55,801 bases of DNA, taken from contig JAVEWG010000025.1 in assembly GCA_034004685.1 (NCBI GenBank), forward strand, positions 1 to 55,801. Direction: 5' to 3'. Under the pieces are notes generated by a model that saw only the letters and a program-made list of their open reading frames with translations, was not told where the DNA came from and made no database searches. Positions 42,101 through 49,050 of this stretch are shown piece after piece (positions within the stretch are counted from its first letter, which is position 1; each line of letters opens with the position of its first letter). Origin of the DNA: JAEUNX01 sp034004685. GTDB taxonomy: Bacteria; Pseudomonadota; Gammaproteobacteria; Burkholderiales; Rhodocyclaceae. Position numbers and translations under genes: made by a program.

Positions 42101-42193
42101 GGAATCGGCAGCACCTCCGCTGTCCAGGTAGCGCTCCTGGGCACCACAATCCACCCGGATCTGGCCTATACGGATTTTTCTTTGATTGCCTGA
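39128..42193 (+). CDS. Secreted RTX M10-type metalloprotease with Calx-beta and PPC domains
   Basis: The 1021-residue product is predicted to be a type I-secreted zinc protease. The N-terminal serralysin-like domain has HEIGHALGLDH (H128, E129, H132, H138) and Met-turn SVMSY (M162). Then come RTX nonapeptide repeats (about 298-354), a Calx-beta domain (about 410-524, ATEGNSG to INDDT), a PPC-like domain (about 540-645), and further RTX repeats to the end. The final DFSLIA fits a type I C-terminal signal; there is no Sec signal. AAGAGG lies 6 bases before the start, after a c-di-GMP riboswitch. By eye the gene is AT-richer than its neighbours, suggesting acquisition. Exporter genes are not adjacent. 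Confidence 0.9.
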   Translation: MALTTWTQQQVFDQLSSGYSWSGAAITYAFPTNTNGIFGSQEAAGFQSLNGTQQAAAALALQTWDDLIAADFQQTTATTSNIEFGITTTGIGYAHAYFPTISSVWFSGAYSDLLNPQVAQHSFLTYVHEIGHALGLDHMGAYNGSGTWSPSCYQDSGVFSVMSYFGPNWGSGASAGEGLVAWADWVGADGRTYSPQTPMTNDIMAIQSIYGAETTTRTGNTTYGFSSNVSGQLAAIYDFTVNANPILTLFDAGGQDTLNLSGWSSASVIDLNPGSYSSCNSMTNNIAIAYSCNIENAIGGSGSDSLTGNLLDNWLDGGGGNDLISGGGGNDTLISGAGNDSLFGGDGSDSVVFSGNWSDYTYSYNAGTGFTFYGTGTGTDLLSSVESFVFNDVTKSAAELSGGGTSSQALVSIQALNASATEGNSGITALSFKVSLSSASSAPETISWTLAGQGSAATDATDFSGATSGTLSFAPGETEKTIQISIVGDTTIESDEAFSISLSNPSSGLTLGTSSAAATIINDDTAGGTDDYPLNTGTQGLVTVNGSAVTGTIEAASDGDLFKVNLVAGKTYVFDLTKTSGDLDPYLELYSPSLQWLAYNDDASASTLNSRITYTATASGTYYLAAWDYYAATGAYTLNAITVGLTLTGTATANTLSGSAENDWLYGLGGNDTLNGNAGNDYLDGGTGNDKMLGGAGNDTYVVDSTTDVVSETSSTGGTDSVNSTVSFTLGNYVENLTLTGGTSTNATGNTLANTLTGNNGVNLLNGKAGIDIMDGQEGSDIYLISLTTEHTAAEVRDSGTSGIDEVRFAATSASTLTLYANDTGIEKVVIGTGTAASAVTTGTVSLNVNAAAVGNGLNIVGNAGANILTGTAFDDLLDGASGADKLLGGDGIDILMGRLGNDTLSGGAGIDFFVFNTAANTASNKDTITDFTSGEDLLQLSLAIFKGLGTTPGALEETQFWSGAGITAAHDADDRLIYNTTSGVLYYDADGIGSTSAVQVALLGTTIHPDLAYTDFSLIA

Positions 42194-42202
42194 TTCAACA
42201 AT

Positions 42203-42234
42203 GGAGCGCCCGGCGAAACCTTGCCGGGCGCTCC
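42203..42234. terminator. Strong stem between convergent protease and hsp20 genes
   Basis: Perfect 12-base stem GGAGCGCCCGGC (42203-42214) with its complement (42223-42234) and an 8-base loop. It follows the protease stop by 9 bases. T-rich sequence is weak on both sides, so termination may be partial or the stem may protect mRNA ends of either gene. Confidence 0.6.
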
Positions 42235-42258
42235 AGGACTAGACGCCTTTCCCGGAAC

Positions 42259-42675
42259 TTACTCGATGGTCAACCGCCTGGCCTGAGGGGCAGCCTTCTT
42301 GGGCAGAGTCAGTTCCAGTACGCCGTCGTTAAACTTGGCGGCGGCTCGCCCTTCATCCAGTTCCTGCCCCAGCTGGAAGCTGCGGGACACCTTGCCGAAG
42401 TAGCGCTCGGTGCGCAGCACCCGTTCCCCGTCCTTCACTTCCTTTTCCTGCTTGCGCTCGGCGCTGATGGACAGCACCGACCCGTCGATATGGACGTGGA
42501 TATCCTCCTTCTTCACACCGGGCAGTTCGGCGTGGACTTCATAGGCATCGGGCTTTTCCTTCACATCCACCTTGATGGAGGGCGCTTCCGCGTTGGCGGA
42601 GCCCAATTCCATCGGCCGGACGAAAAAGCCACGGAAGATGTCATCGAAGGGGTCGGTCCTCATGATGTTGGCCAT
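42259..42675 (-). CDS. Small heat-shock protein Hsp20
   Basis: This holdase chaperone of the alpha-crystallin family binds unfolding proteins. The 138-residue product has the alpha-crystallin domain (IKVDVKEKPDAYEVHAELPGVKKEDIHVHIDGSVLSISAERKQEKE), ending in GVLELTLPKK and the IxI-like tail RLTIE. The N-terminal FDDIFRGFFVRPMEL is typical of class-A bacterial sHSPs. AAGGAGA lies upstream of the ATG, and a sigma-32-type promoter at 42748-42775. It converges with the protease gene. Confidence 0.93.
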   Translation of the reverse strand: MANIMRTDPFDDIFRGFFVRPMELGSANAEAPSIKVDVKEKPDAYEVHAELPGVKKEDIHVHIDGSVLSISAERKQEKEVKDGERVLRTERYFGKVSRSFQLGQELDEGRAAAKFNDGVLELTLPKKAAPQARRLTIE

Positions 42676-42747
42676 TGCTTATCTCCTTGATTGATGTGTT
42701 CGCCCCTGGGGCGGGTTCAGGAAGCCACCTTGTCTTCCACAACTTAA

Positions 42748-42775
42748 ATATGCGGATGCCCATCGATAGTTCAAG
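42748..42775 (-). promoter_or_regulatory. Sigma-32 heat-shock promoter of hsp20
   Basis: On the minus strand CTTGAA (42775-42770), 14 bases, CCGCATAT (42755-42748) against the RpoH consensus CTTGAA-N13-15-CCCCATNT: one -10 base differs. Start near 42741, leaving a leader of about 65 bases to the ATG at 42675. Confidence 0.75.
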
Positions 42776-42906
42776 CCCCCTGACGTTTCCCAGCTCGATT
42801 TCGCGCAACAGGCTGCCGGGGCTGGCGCCCGACCCCGATAATCCCGGACAATCCCGCCCCGGGCGGCCCACACTATGACCATCCCGGCCTCGCCCCCATC
42901 GCCCCC

Positions 42907-45243
42907 ATGAGCCACGACACCCTAGACCTGTTCCAGCCCCCTCCCCAACCCCCCGCGCCGCCCTCCACCGAAGGCACCGGGGACAGCCTGCCACTGGACC
43001 GTTACGCCGAGCAGGCCTACCTGGCCTACGCCATGAGCGTGGTGAAGTCCCGGGCCCTGCCCCAGGTGGAAGACGGCATGAAGCCAGTGCAGCGGCGCAT
43101 CCTCCACGCCATGAACGAGATGCGCCTGGCCCCTGGCGCCAAGCACGTCAAGTCGGCCCGGGTGGTGGGGGACGTGATCGGCAAGTACCACCCCCACGGC
43201 GACGCCTCGGTGTACGACGCCATGGTGCGGGTAGCCCAGGATTTTTCCCTGCGCTACCCCCTGGTGGATGGCCAGGGCAACTTCGGCTCCCGGGACGGGG
43301 ACTCGGCCGCCGCCATGCGCTACACCGAGTGCCGCCTGACCCCCATCGCCGAGCTGCTCCTCTCGGAAATCGGCCAGGGCACTGTGGATTTCATCCCCAA
43401 CTACGACGGCGCCTTCCAGGAGCCGGCCCTGCTGCCGGCGCGCCTGCCCGTGGTGCTGATGAACGGTGCCTCGGGCATCGCGGTGGGGATGGCCACCGAG
43501 ATTCCCCCCCACAACCTGCGGGAAGTGGCCGCCGCCGCCAGCCACCTGATCCGCCATCCGGAGGCGGGCCTGGCGGAGATCCTGCCCCTGTTGCCCGCCC
43601 CGGATTTCCCCGGCGGCGGCCAGCTCATCTCCCCCCCGGAAACCCTGCGGGACGCCTATGCCAGCGGGCGGGGCAGCCTGCGCATGCGGGCCCGCTGGCG
43701 GGTGGAGGACATGGCCCGGGGCCAGTGGCGGGTGATCGTGGACCAACTGCCCCACGGGGTTTCCACCGCCAGCGTGCTGGCGGAAATCGAGGGCCTCACC
43801 AACCCCCAGCCCCGGGCCGGCAAAAAAGAACTCTCCCAGGAACAGAAGAACCTCAAGCAGCTGGTGCTGGGGGTTCTGGAAACAGTGCGGGACGAATCCT
43901 CCGACAAGGCCCCGGTGCGCATCGTCCTGGAGCCCCGCTCCTCCCGCATCGGCCGGGATGAATTCATGGCGGTGCTACTGGCCCACACCGGGCTGGAAAC
44001 CTCCGTCTCAGTGAACCTCACCATGATTGGCCGGGACGGACGGCCCCAGCAGAAGAACCTGGTGCAGATCCTGCGGGAATGGATCGACTACCGTTACGCC
44101 ACGGTGGAACGGCGCACCCACCACCGGCTGGCGGAGGTTGACCGGCGCATCCACATCCTGGAAGGCCGCATGATCGCCTTCCTCCACATTGAGGAAGTGA
44201 TCCGGGTCATCCGGGAGTCGGACGAACCCAAACAGGCCCTTATCCAGGCCTTCAGTCTGTCTGAAACCCAGGCCGAGGACATCCTGGAAATCCGCCTGCG
44301 CCAGCTCGCCCGCCTGGAAGGCTTCCGCATCGAGCAGGAACTCAAGGACCTGCGGGAAGAGCGGGACGGTCTCCAGCACCTGCTGGACAGCCGCCCGGCC
44401 ATGACCCGCCTGATCCTCAAGGAGATTGACGCCGACGCCAGGAAGTACGGCGACGACCGCCGCACCCTCCTGGAAACCGTGGCCCCCACGGCCCCGGCGG
44501 AGATTTCCGTGCCGGACGAACCGGTGACCGTGATCCTCTCCAGGAATGGCTGGGTACGGGCCCGCCAGGGTCACGGCATCGACACCGGCAGCCTGTCCTA
44601 CAAGGCCGGTGACTTTCCCTTCGCCCTGGTGGAAACCCGCAGCACCTGGCCCCTGGTGGTGATTGACGGCAACGGCCGGGCCTACACCGTAAAGGTGGCG
44701 GAACTGCCCGGCGGCCGGGGCGATGGCGTGCCCATCGCCACCCTGGTGGACTTCCAGGATGGCGGCAAGCCGGCCCAGGTGGTGAGCGACGCCCCAGACG
44801 CCCCCTACCTCTTCGCCAACTCCGGGGGCTACGGCTTTCTCTGCACCGTGGCCGAGGCCACCTCCCGCCAGAAGGCCGGCAAGGCCTTCATGAGCCTGGA
44901 GAAGGGCGAAAAAGTCCTGGCCCCGGCCAAGGCCCACGGAGACTGGCTGGTGGCCGCCTCGGAAAACGGCCGGGTGCTGGTCTTCCCCCGGGGGGAGATG
45001 AAGGTTCAGGCCGGCGGCCGAGGGGTCATCATCATGGCCCTGGAGGACAAGGAAGCCCTGGCCGCCGTGGCCCTGCCCCCCAATGCCGCCACGGTGTTGA
45101 TCGACGGCATTGGCCGAGGCGGCAAGCCCGCCCAGGCCAGCTACAAGCCCGCCCAGCTGGAAGTCCTGCGCCACCGCCGGGCCAGGAAGGGGATGAGCAT
45201 CACACCCAAGCTCAAGCCATCGGGAATCGGCTTTTCCGGCTGA
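42907..45243 (+). CDS. parC: DNA topoisomerase IV subunit A (ParC)
   Basis: ParC is the DNA cleavage and religation subunit. The 778-residue product has the catalytic Tyr139 in AMRYTECRLTPIAELLL and the winged-helix region with DGMKPVQRRILHAMNEM and GKYHPHGDASVYDAMVRVAQ. At the quinolone-contact position (Ser80 in E. coli ParC) this protein has Ala100, with Ser101 next; the Glu84 equivalent is Asp104. A C-terminal beta-pinwheel region follows. The gene shares no operon with parE. The leader contains no obvious promoter of the flagellar types. Confidence 0.95.
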   Translation: MSHDTLDLFQPPPQPPAPPSTEGTGDSLPLDRYAEQAYLAYAMSVVKSRALPQVEDGMKPVQRRILHAMNEMRLAPGAKHVKSARVVGDVIGKYHPHGDASVYDAMVRVAQDFSLRYPLVDGQGNFGSRDGDSAAAMRYTECRLTPIAELLLSEIGQGTVDFIPNYDGAFQEPALLPARLPVVLMNGASGIAVGMATEIPPHNLREVAAAASHLIRHPEAGLAEILPLLPAPDFPGGGQLISPPETLRDAYASGRGSLRMRARWRVEDMARGQWRVIVDQLPHGVSTASVLAEIEGLTNPQPRAGKKELSQEQKNLKQLVLGVLETVRDESSDKAPVRIVLEPRSSRIGRDEFMAVLLAHTGLETSVSVNLTMIGRDGRPQQKNLVQILREWIDYRYATVERRTHHRLAEVDRRIHILEGRMIAFLHIEEVIRVIRESDEPKQALIQAFSLSETQAEDILEIRLRQLARLEGFRIEQELKDLREERDGLQHLLDSRPAMTRLILKEIDADARKYGDDRRTLLETVAPTAPAEISVPDEPVTVILSRNGWVRARQGHGIDTGSLSYKAGDFPFALVETRSTWPLVVIDGNGRAYTVKVAELPGGRGDGVPIATLVDFQDGGKPAQVVSDAPDAPYLFANSGGYGFLCTVAEATSRQKAGKAFMSLEKGEKVLAPAKAHGDWLVAASENGRVLVFPRGEMKVQAGGRGVIIMALEDKEALAAVALPPNAATVLIDGIGRGGKPAQASYKPAQLEVLRHRRARKGMSITPKLKPSGIGFSG

Positions 45244-45327
45244 GAACCGGCTGTCCGGCGCCGGCCCCGGGGCTTCACGACCGGCCAGGGGCCCCGTTGC
45301 AGCAGTCCGCCGGGGCGCCCGATTCCG

Positions 45328-45401
45328 GTAGGCCGGATGAATCCGGCCCTACGGCCCAGCAAAGGATAAGCTGCCGACAGTAGGGCGGGATTTATCCCGC
45401 C
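45328..45401. repeat. REP-like palindromes between parC and motD
   Basis: GTAGGCCGGATGAATCCGGC-CCTAC at 45328-45352 is a palindrome of the same family as the units at 19932. At 45380-45401 a diverged unit, GTAGGGCGGGA-TTTATCCCGCC, follows. They stand between the convergent ends of parC and motD, with a CCCC/GGGG stem next to the motD stop. Confidence 0.75.
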
Positions 45402-45427
45402 TGCGCCTGTAAATATCCCCTTGGTAG

Positions 45428-46291
45428 CTAGGGGGACGCTGGCGCTGGGGGATTGGCGTCGGCCGGCAGAATGCTCTGGATGGTGTCGTTCGGCCGCAGC
45501 CGTACTGGGGGCGCCGGCGCCACCTCCGCCGTCAGGGATTCCATGAAGATGGTTACCCGCCGGTTGCGGGAGCGCCCCGCTTCGCTGGCGTTATCCGCCG
45601 CCGGCCGCTGGTCGCCGTAACCCGCCACGGTCATCCGGCCCGGATTGACCCCGGATTCCACGAACAGGCGCACCACACTGGAGGCTCGCGCGGAGGACAG
45701 CTCCCAGTTGGAAGGGTAGCGATAGGTATTGATGGGGGTGGTGTCGGTATGGCCCTCCACCACGATGGGGAAACTCGCCCCAGCCACCACCTCCGCCACC
45801 GAGCGCAGGGCCTTCACCGCCGGCGGGCCCAGCACCGCCTCGCCGGGGGTAAACAGCAGGCTTGCGTTGATTTCCACGGTAATGCCCCGGGCGCCCTCGG
45901 TGACCTTGACCTGGCCGTCCTTGGAGAGGGATTCCATGGATTGCTTGATTTCCTCCGCCATCCCCCGCATCCGCTCCACCGCCGCCTGTTTGCGGGCTTC
46001 GGCTTCGGGGTCTGGCCGGGTGTTGGTGTCGGCGTTGGGCTTGGGGGGCATCACCATGATGGGGGGGGTGCCGGAGGGCATCATCAGGCGGTTGCCGGAG
46101 GCATTCATCTCCACGTTGCGGAAGGCCTGCACGATGGAGTCGGAAAGCACGCGATACTTGCCCTCATTGATGGAACTCAAGGAGTACATCACCACGAAGA
46201 AGGCAAACAGCAGCGTTATGAAATCCGCATAGGAAACCAACCAGCGCTCGTGGTTCTCGTGTTCTTCCTCGGATTTGCGGCGTCGTGCCAT
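45428..46291 (-). CDS. motD: Flagellar motor stator protein MotD (MotB-like)
   Basis: This is the peptidoglycan-anchored stator subunit of a second motor pair. The 287-residue product opens MARRRKSEEEHENHERWLVSYADFITLLFAFFVVMYSLSSINEGKYRVLSDSIV. Its single membrane helix holds the proton-carrying Asp (SYADF). A Pro-rich periplasmic linker follows, then the OmpA-like peptidoglycan-binding domain (VVEGHTDTTPINTYRYPSNWELSSARASSVVRLFVESGVNPGRMTVAGYGDQRP, RSRNRRV). Start at 46291 rather than the far upstream frame, as MARRR is the usual MotD opening. 55 bases downstream of motC. Confidence 0.93.
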   Translation of the reverse strand: MARRRKSEEEHENHERWLVSYADFITLLFAFFVVMYSLSSINEGKYRVLSDSIVQAFRNVEMNASGNRLMMPSGTPPIMVMPPKPNADTNTRPDPEAEARKQAAVERMRGMAEEIKQSMESLSKDGQVKVTEGARGITVEINASLLFTPGEAVLGPPAVKALRSVAEVVAGASFPIVVEGHTDTTPINTYRYPSNWELSSARASSVVRLFVESGVNPGRMTVAGYGDQRPAADNASEAGRSRNRRVTIFMESLTAEVAPAPPVRLRPNDTIQSILPADANPPAPASP

Positions 46292-46346
46292 GCTGTTTTC
46301 CCGGTAACCTGGCGGCATTAACGGCACTGGCGCCGCCCCCTTGAGG

Positions 46347-47090
46347 TTACTGGACGATGTATCCGCGCAAGCGGCTCTCGATGATGCGGGGATTATCCCC
46401 GTTGGCGATACCCACCAGACCATCCACTATCATTTCCCGGATCGACACCAGTCGGCCGATGTGGGCCTGGAGCTTCTTGGCAATAGGCAGGAAAACCAGG
46501 TTGGCCGACCCCACTCCGTAGATGGTGGCCACGAAGGCCACCGCGATGCCCGAACCCAGCTTGGAGGGATCGGAGAGATTCTCCATCACGTGGATGAGCC
46601 CCATCACCGCCCCCAGGATGCCCACGGTGGGGGCGTAGCCGCCGGCCCCTTCCCAAACCTTGGCAGCCTGCTTCATCTGGTTTTCCCAGGTGCCGATCTC
46701 CACCTCGAGAACTTCCCGCAGGCGCTCCGGCTCCACCCCATCCACCAGCAACTGGATGCCCTTCTTCATGAAGGGATCGGGCAGCCCCTCCAGTTGCGCC
46801 TCCAGGGCCAGCAGGCCTTCCTTGCGGGCCACATGGCTCCAGTTGACCACCTGTTCGATGAGGTTGTCGTGGGTCACCGCCGGCGGCTGGAAGACCCAGC
46901 GAGCCATCCGCATGCCGTCCATGAACACCCGCAGGGGGCTCTGAAGCATCACCGCCCCCAAGGTGCCGCCGATCACGATCATGAAGGCGGTGGGCTGGAT
47001 CAGGGACGAGATATGCCCCCCTTCCAGGGCCTGCCCCACCAAAATGGCGGCCAGGCTCAGGGTAACGCCGATCAGGCTGATGCTATCCAC
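46347..47090 (-). CDS. motC: Flagellar motor stator protein MotC (MotA-like)
   Basis: MotC is the proton-channel stator partner of MotD. The 247-residue product has four membrane helices and the MotA family features (IQPTAFMIVIGGTLGAVMLQ, AKVWEGAGGYAPTVGILGAVMGLIHVMENLSDPSKLGSGIAVAFVATIYGVGSANLVFLPIAKKL). The cytoplasmic loop holds charged residues that meet FliG. It begins with GTG. Gene order fliA-motC-motD on the minus strand matches the pseudomonad arrangement without cheY-cheZ between them. Confidence 0.92.
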   Translation of the reverse strand: MDSISLIGVTLSLAAILVGQALEGGHISSLIQPTAFMIVIGGTLGAVMLQSPLRVFMDGMRMARWVFQPPAVTHDNLIEQVVNWSHVARKEGLLALEAQLEGLPDPFMKKGIQLLVDGVEPERLREVLEVEIGTWENQMKQAAKVWEGAGGYAPTVGILGAVMGLIHVMENLSDPSKLGSGIAVAFVATIYGVGSANLVFLPIAKKLQAHIGRLVSIREMIVDGLVGIANGDNPRIIESRLRGYIVQ

Positions 47091-47111
47091 GATGGCCCAC
47101 AGTAACGCCCT

Positions 47112-48029
47112 TCAGGCTTTAGGTTGGGAATTCTTGGGTGGCCGGCCGCGCCGGGGCGCTCCGGCGATGGTCCCCCGGGCCCCCGAGATGCGGGAGCGCA
47201 GACGGGCGATGGCCTGACTGTGGAGCTGGCAGATGCGGGACTCTGAAACCCCCAGCACCTCGCCGATCTCCCGCAGGTTGAGATCCTCCTCGTAGTAGAG
47301 CCCCATCACCGTCTTCTCCCGCTCGGGCAGATCCTCGATGGCCTTGACCAACTGCTCCCGCATGCTGGCATCCAGCAGGATCTCCACGGGATCGGCCCCG
47401 TTGCCCACGAAGTGGCGCTCCAGGTAATCGTCGTCCCCCTCGTCCTTGAAATCCTCGAAATACACCAGCTGGTAGCCCCGCGCCTCCTGCAGCATGCGCT
47501 GGTATTCGGCCAGGGGCATGCCCAGCGCCTGGGCCAGTTCGGATTCGGTGGGCTGGCGTCCGTACTGCTGCTCCAGGGCATGGATGGCCGCCTCGATGCG
47601 GCGCATGTCCCGGCGCAGGCTGCGGGGCAGCCAATCGTTTTCCCGCAGGCCATCGAGCATGGAGCCCCGGATGCGCTGCACGGCATAGGTCTCGAACTGG
47701 GCCCCTAACCCCTCCTCGTAGCGGTTGATGGCGTCCAGCAAACCCAGCATGCCGTTCTGGATGATGTCATCCACCTGCACGCTCGCTGGCAACTTTGCCA
47801 TCAAGTGATAGGCGATGCGCTTGACCAGGGGCGCGTACTGGGTCACCAGCTGATTCTTATCGAGGGTTCCGGAGGCGGTATACATTCCCGAGGGGGCCCT
47901 GGGCGACGTCGTTAGAGGCTCCACTACCAGGGGCATGTCGAAATCATCGTCATGCTCCGCAATGAAGGACTTTGCCTCCCATTTTCCCGCAGGCAGCGCG
48001 GTATTGCCAGACCAATGATGGGACTTCAT
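47112..48029 (-). CDS. fliA: Sigma-28 factor FliA with N- and C-terminal extensions
   Basis: FliA directs late flagellar transcription at TCAAG/TAAA...GCCGATAA promoters, as before flgA and flgM. The 305-residue product contains the full FliA core: regions 2 (KRIAYHLMAKLPASVQVDDIIQNGMLGLLDAINRYEE, FETYAVQRIRGSMLDGLRENDW), 3 and 4 (LPEREKTVMGLYYEEDLNLREIGEVLGVSESRICQLHSQAI). The usual MYTASG start lies at residue 49, so 48 extra residues precede it. About 20 residues beyond region 4 carry RRGRPPK, an AT-hook-like motif. The long start is favoured by GGAGGA upstream and the ATGA overlap with flhG. An internal ATG at 47885 would give the standard N terminus. Confidence 0.93.
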   Translation of the reverse strand: MKSHHWSGNTALPAGKWEAKSFIAEHDDDFDMPLVVEPLTTSPRAPSGMYTASGTLDKNQLVTQYAPLVKRIAYHLMAKLPASVQVDDIIQNGMLGLLDAINRYEEGLGAQFETYAVQRIRGSMLDGLRENDWLPRSLRRDMRRIEAAIHALEQQYGRQPTESELAQALGMPLAEYQRMLQEARGYQLVYFEDFKDEGDDDYLERHFVGNGADPVEILLDASMREQLVKAIEDLPEREKTVMGLYYEEDLNLREIGEVLGVSESRICQLHSQAIARLRSRISGARGTIAGAPRRGRPPKNSQPKA

Positions 48030-48820
48030 GGTCTTCCTCCAACAACATCCGCTCCGACCAGTGGCCGAGCCCCCAGATTGGCAAGCCAGCGCAGAAAGGC
48101 CAGGCTCGCTTCCCGGGGCCCGCTGGCCGGGCCGGACGCGGCCAGGGCCTGGCCCAGATCATCCCGTTCCATCTCCCCCAGCCACACCAGGGGTACCCCC
48201 ACGTGGCGGCGGACGAGCGCTTCCAGGTTTTCAAAGAAACTGGCCGCATCCTGTCGTCCCCGCGCCCGGGCCACCGCCACCATCACCGATCCGGCCCCCA
48301 TGGCGGCCAGGCGCTTGATGGCGGCATAGGCTTCGGTGGCGCCCCGCCCGCTGGCCTCCGCCAGAACCAGCTGGCGCGGCGCAGCCTCCACCAGGGCGGA
48401 TGGGCGCGGCCCGTGGCCGGCCCGCACCAGGACGAAACCGGCGTGCCGGTGCAGACTCTCCAGCACGCTCACCAGGCGGGCCCGCCGGGTATCGTCCAGC
48501 AGCGGCAGGGTCAGGGCGGTGGTCGCCACCGCCACCCGATCCACGCCCGGCGCCAGGGACAGGCAGAGATCGGCGGGCGCCACCCGGCCGTCCAGGGCAT
48601 GGAGCAGTTCCAGCCGAGGCTGCCCATCCGGGCTCACGCTGCCGTCACCGAGTTCATCGAGCATCAGCACCCGCAGCGCCCCCCTGGCGAGCCGGCAGGC
48701 CAGGGCCGTGGTGGACTGGGGTCCGTGATGACCCGTGCCATGGACCGCCACCACCGCGGGAGGCGCCCGCCGGAACAGGCGCCGCAGCCCGGCGGCCTGG
48801 TCTTCGTGAAAGCTGGCCAT
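48026..48820 (-). CDS. flhG: FlhG/FleN-like flagellar number regulator with degenerate P-loop
   Basis: FlhG (FleN, YlxH) is a MinD-like ATPase that limits flagellar number by acting on FlhF and FlrA/FleQ. The 264-residue product keeps the FlhF-activating N-terminal DQAAGLRRLF (residues 7-16). The position where FlhG has KGGVGKT reads VHGTGHHGPQSTTALA, without either lysine. The DADLG-type Walker A' segment reads DELGDGS. A nucleotide-independent or inactive form is likely. The assignment rests mainly on the DQA motif and the slot between flhF and fliA. GGGGGAGG lies 7 bases before the ATG. Confidence 0.78.
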   Translation of the reverse strand: MASFHEDQAAGLRRLFRRAPPAVVAVHGTGHHGPQSTTALACRLARGALRVLMLDELGDGSVSPDGQPRLELLHALDGRVAPADLCLSLAPGVDRVAVATTALTLPLLDDTRRARLVSVLESLHRHAGFVLVRAGHGPRPSALVEAAPRQLVLAEASGRGATEAYAAIKRLAAMGAGSVMVAVARARGRQDAASFFENLEALVRRHVGVPLVWLGEMERDDLGQALAASGPASGPREASLAFLRWLANLGARPLVGADVVGGRP

Positions 48821-48837
48821 GTCAGAACCTCCCCCAA

Positions 48838-49048
48838 GCCAGCCCGGGGAGGCCTACGCCCCCTCGGGGGGGTACAGCGGGGACTTCGCGGAGCACCGCT
48901 CCGCGCCCGCGCAACGGACCGGCGCTACCAAGCCGGTCCTCCGCGAGCGCAGCGAGCGTGGGGGTTGCCCCAGGCCTCCGCCGGGCCGCCCCAAGGAGGC
49001 CTGCGCCCCCTTGGGGGGCAGCGAGCACAGCGAGCGTGGGGGCAGTCA
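48838..49048. repeat. Two-unit GC-rich intergenic repeat between flhF and flhG
   Basis: The 230-base gap is made of two imperfect copies of one pattern. GGAGGCCTACGCC (from 48848) recurs as GGAGGCCTGCGCC (from 48995), each followed by a CCCCCT-GGGGGG hairpin. GCGAGCGCAGCGAGCGTGGG (from 48943) recurs as GCGAGCACAGCGAGCGTGGG (from 49021). Similar GAGCGTGGGGGC repeats are, to my recollection, scattered in betaproteobacterial genomes. It separates flhF from flhG, which are usually tightly packed, so flhG expression may be affected. Confidence 0.65.
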
Positions 49049-49050
49049 TC

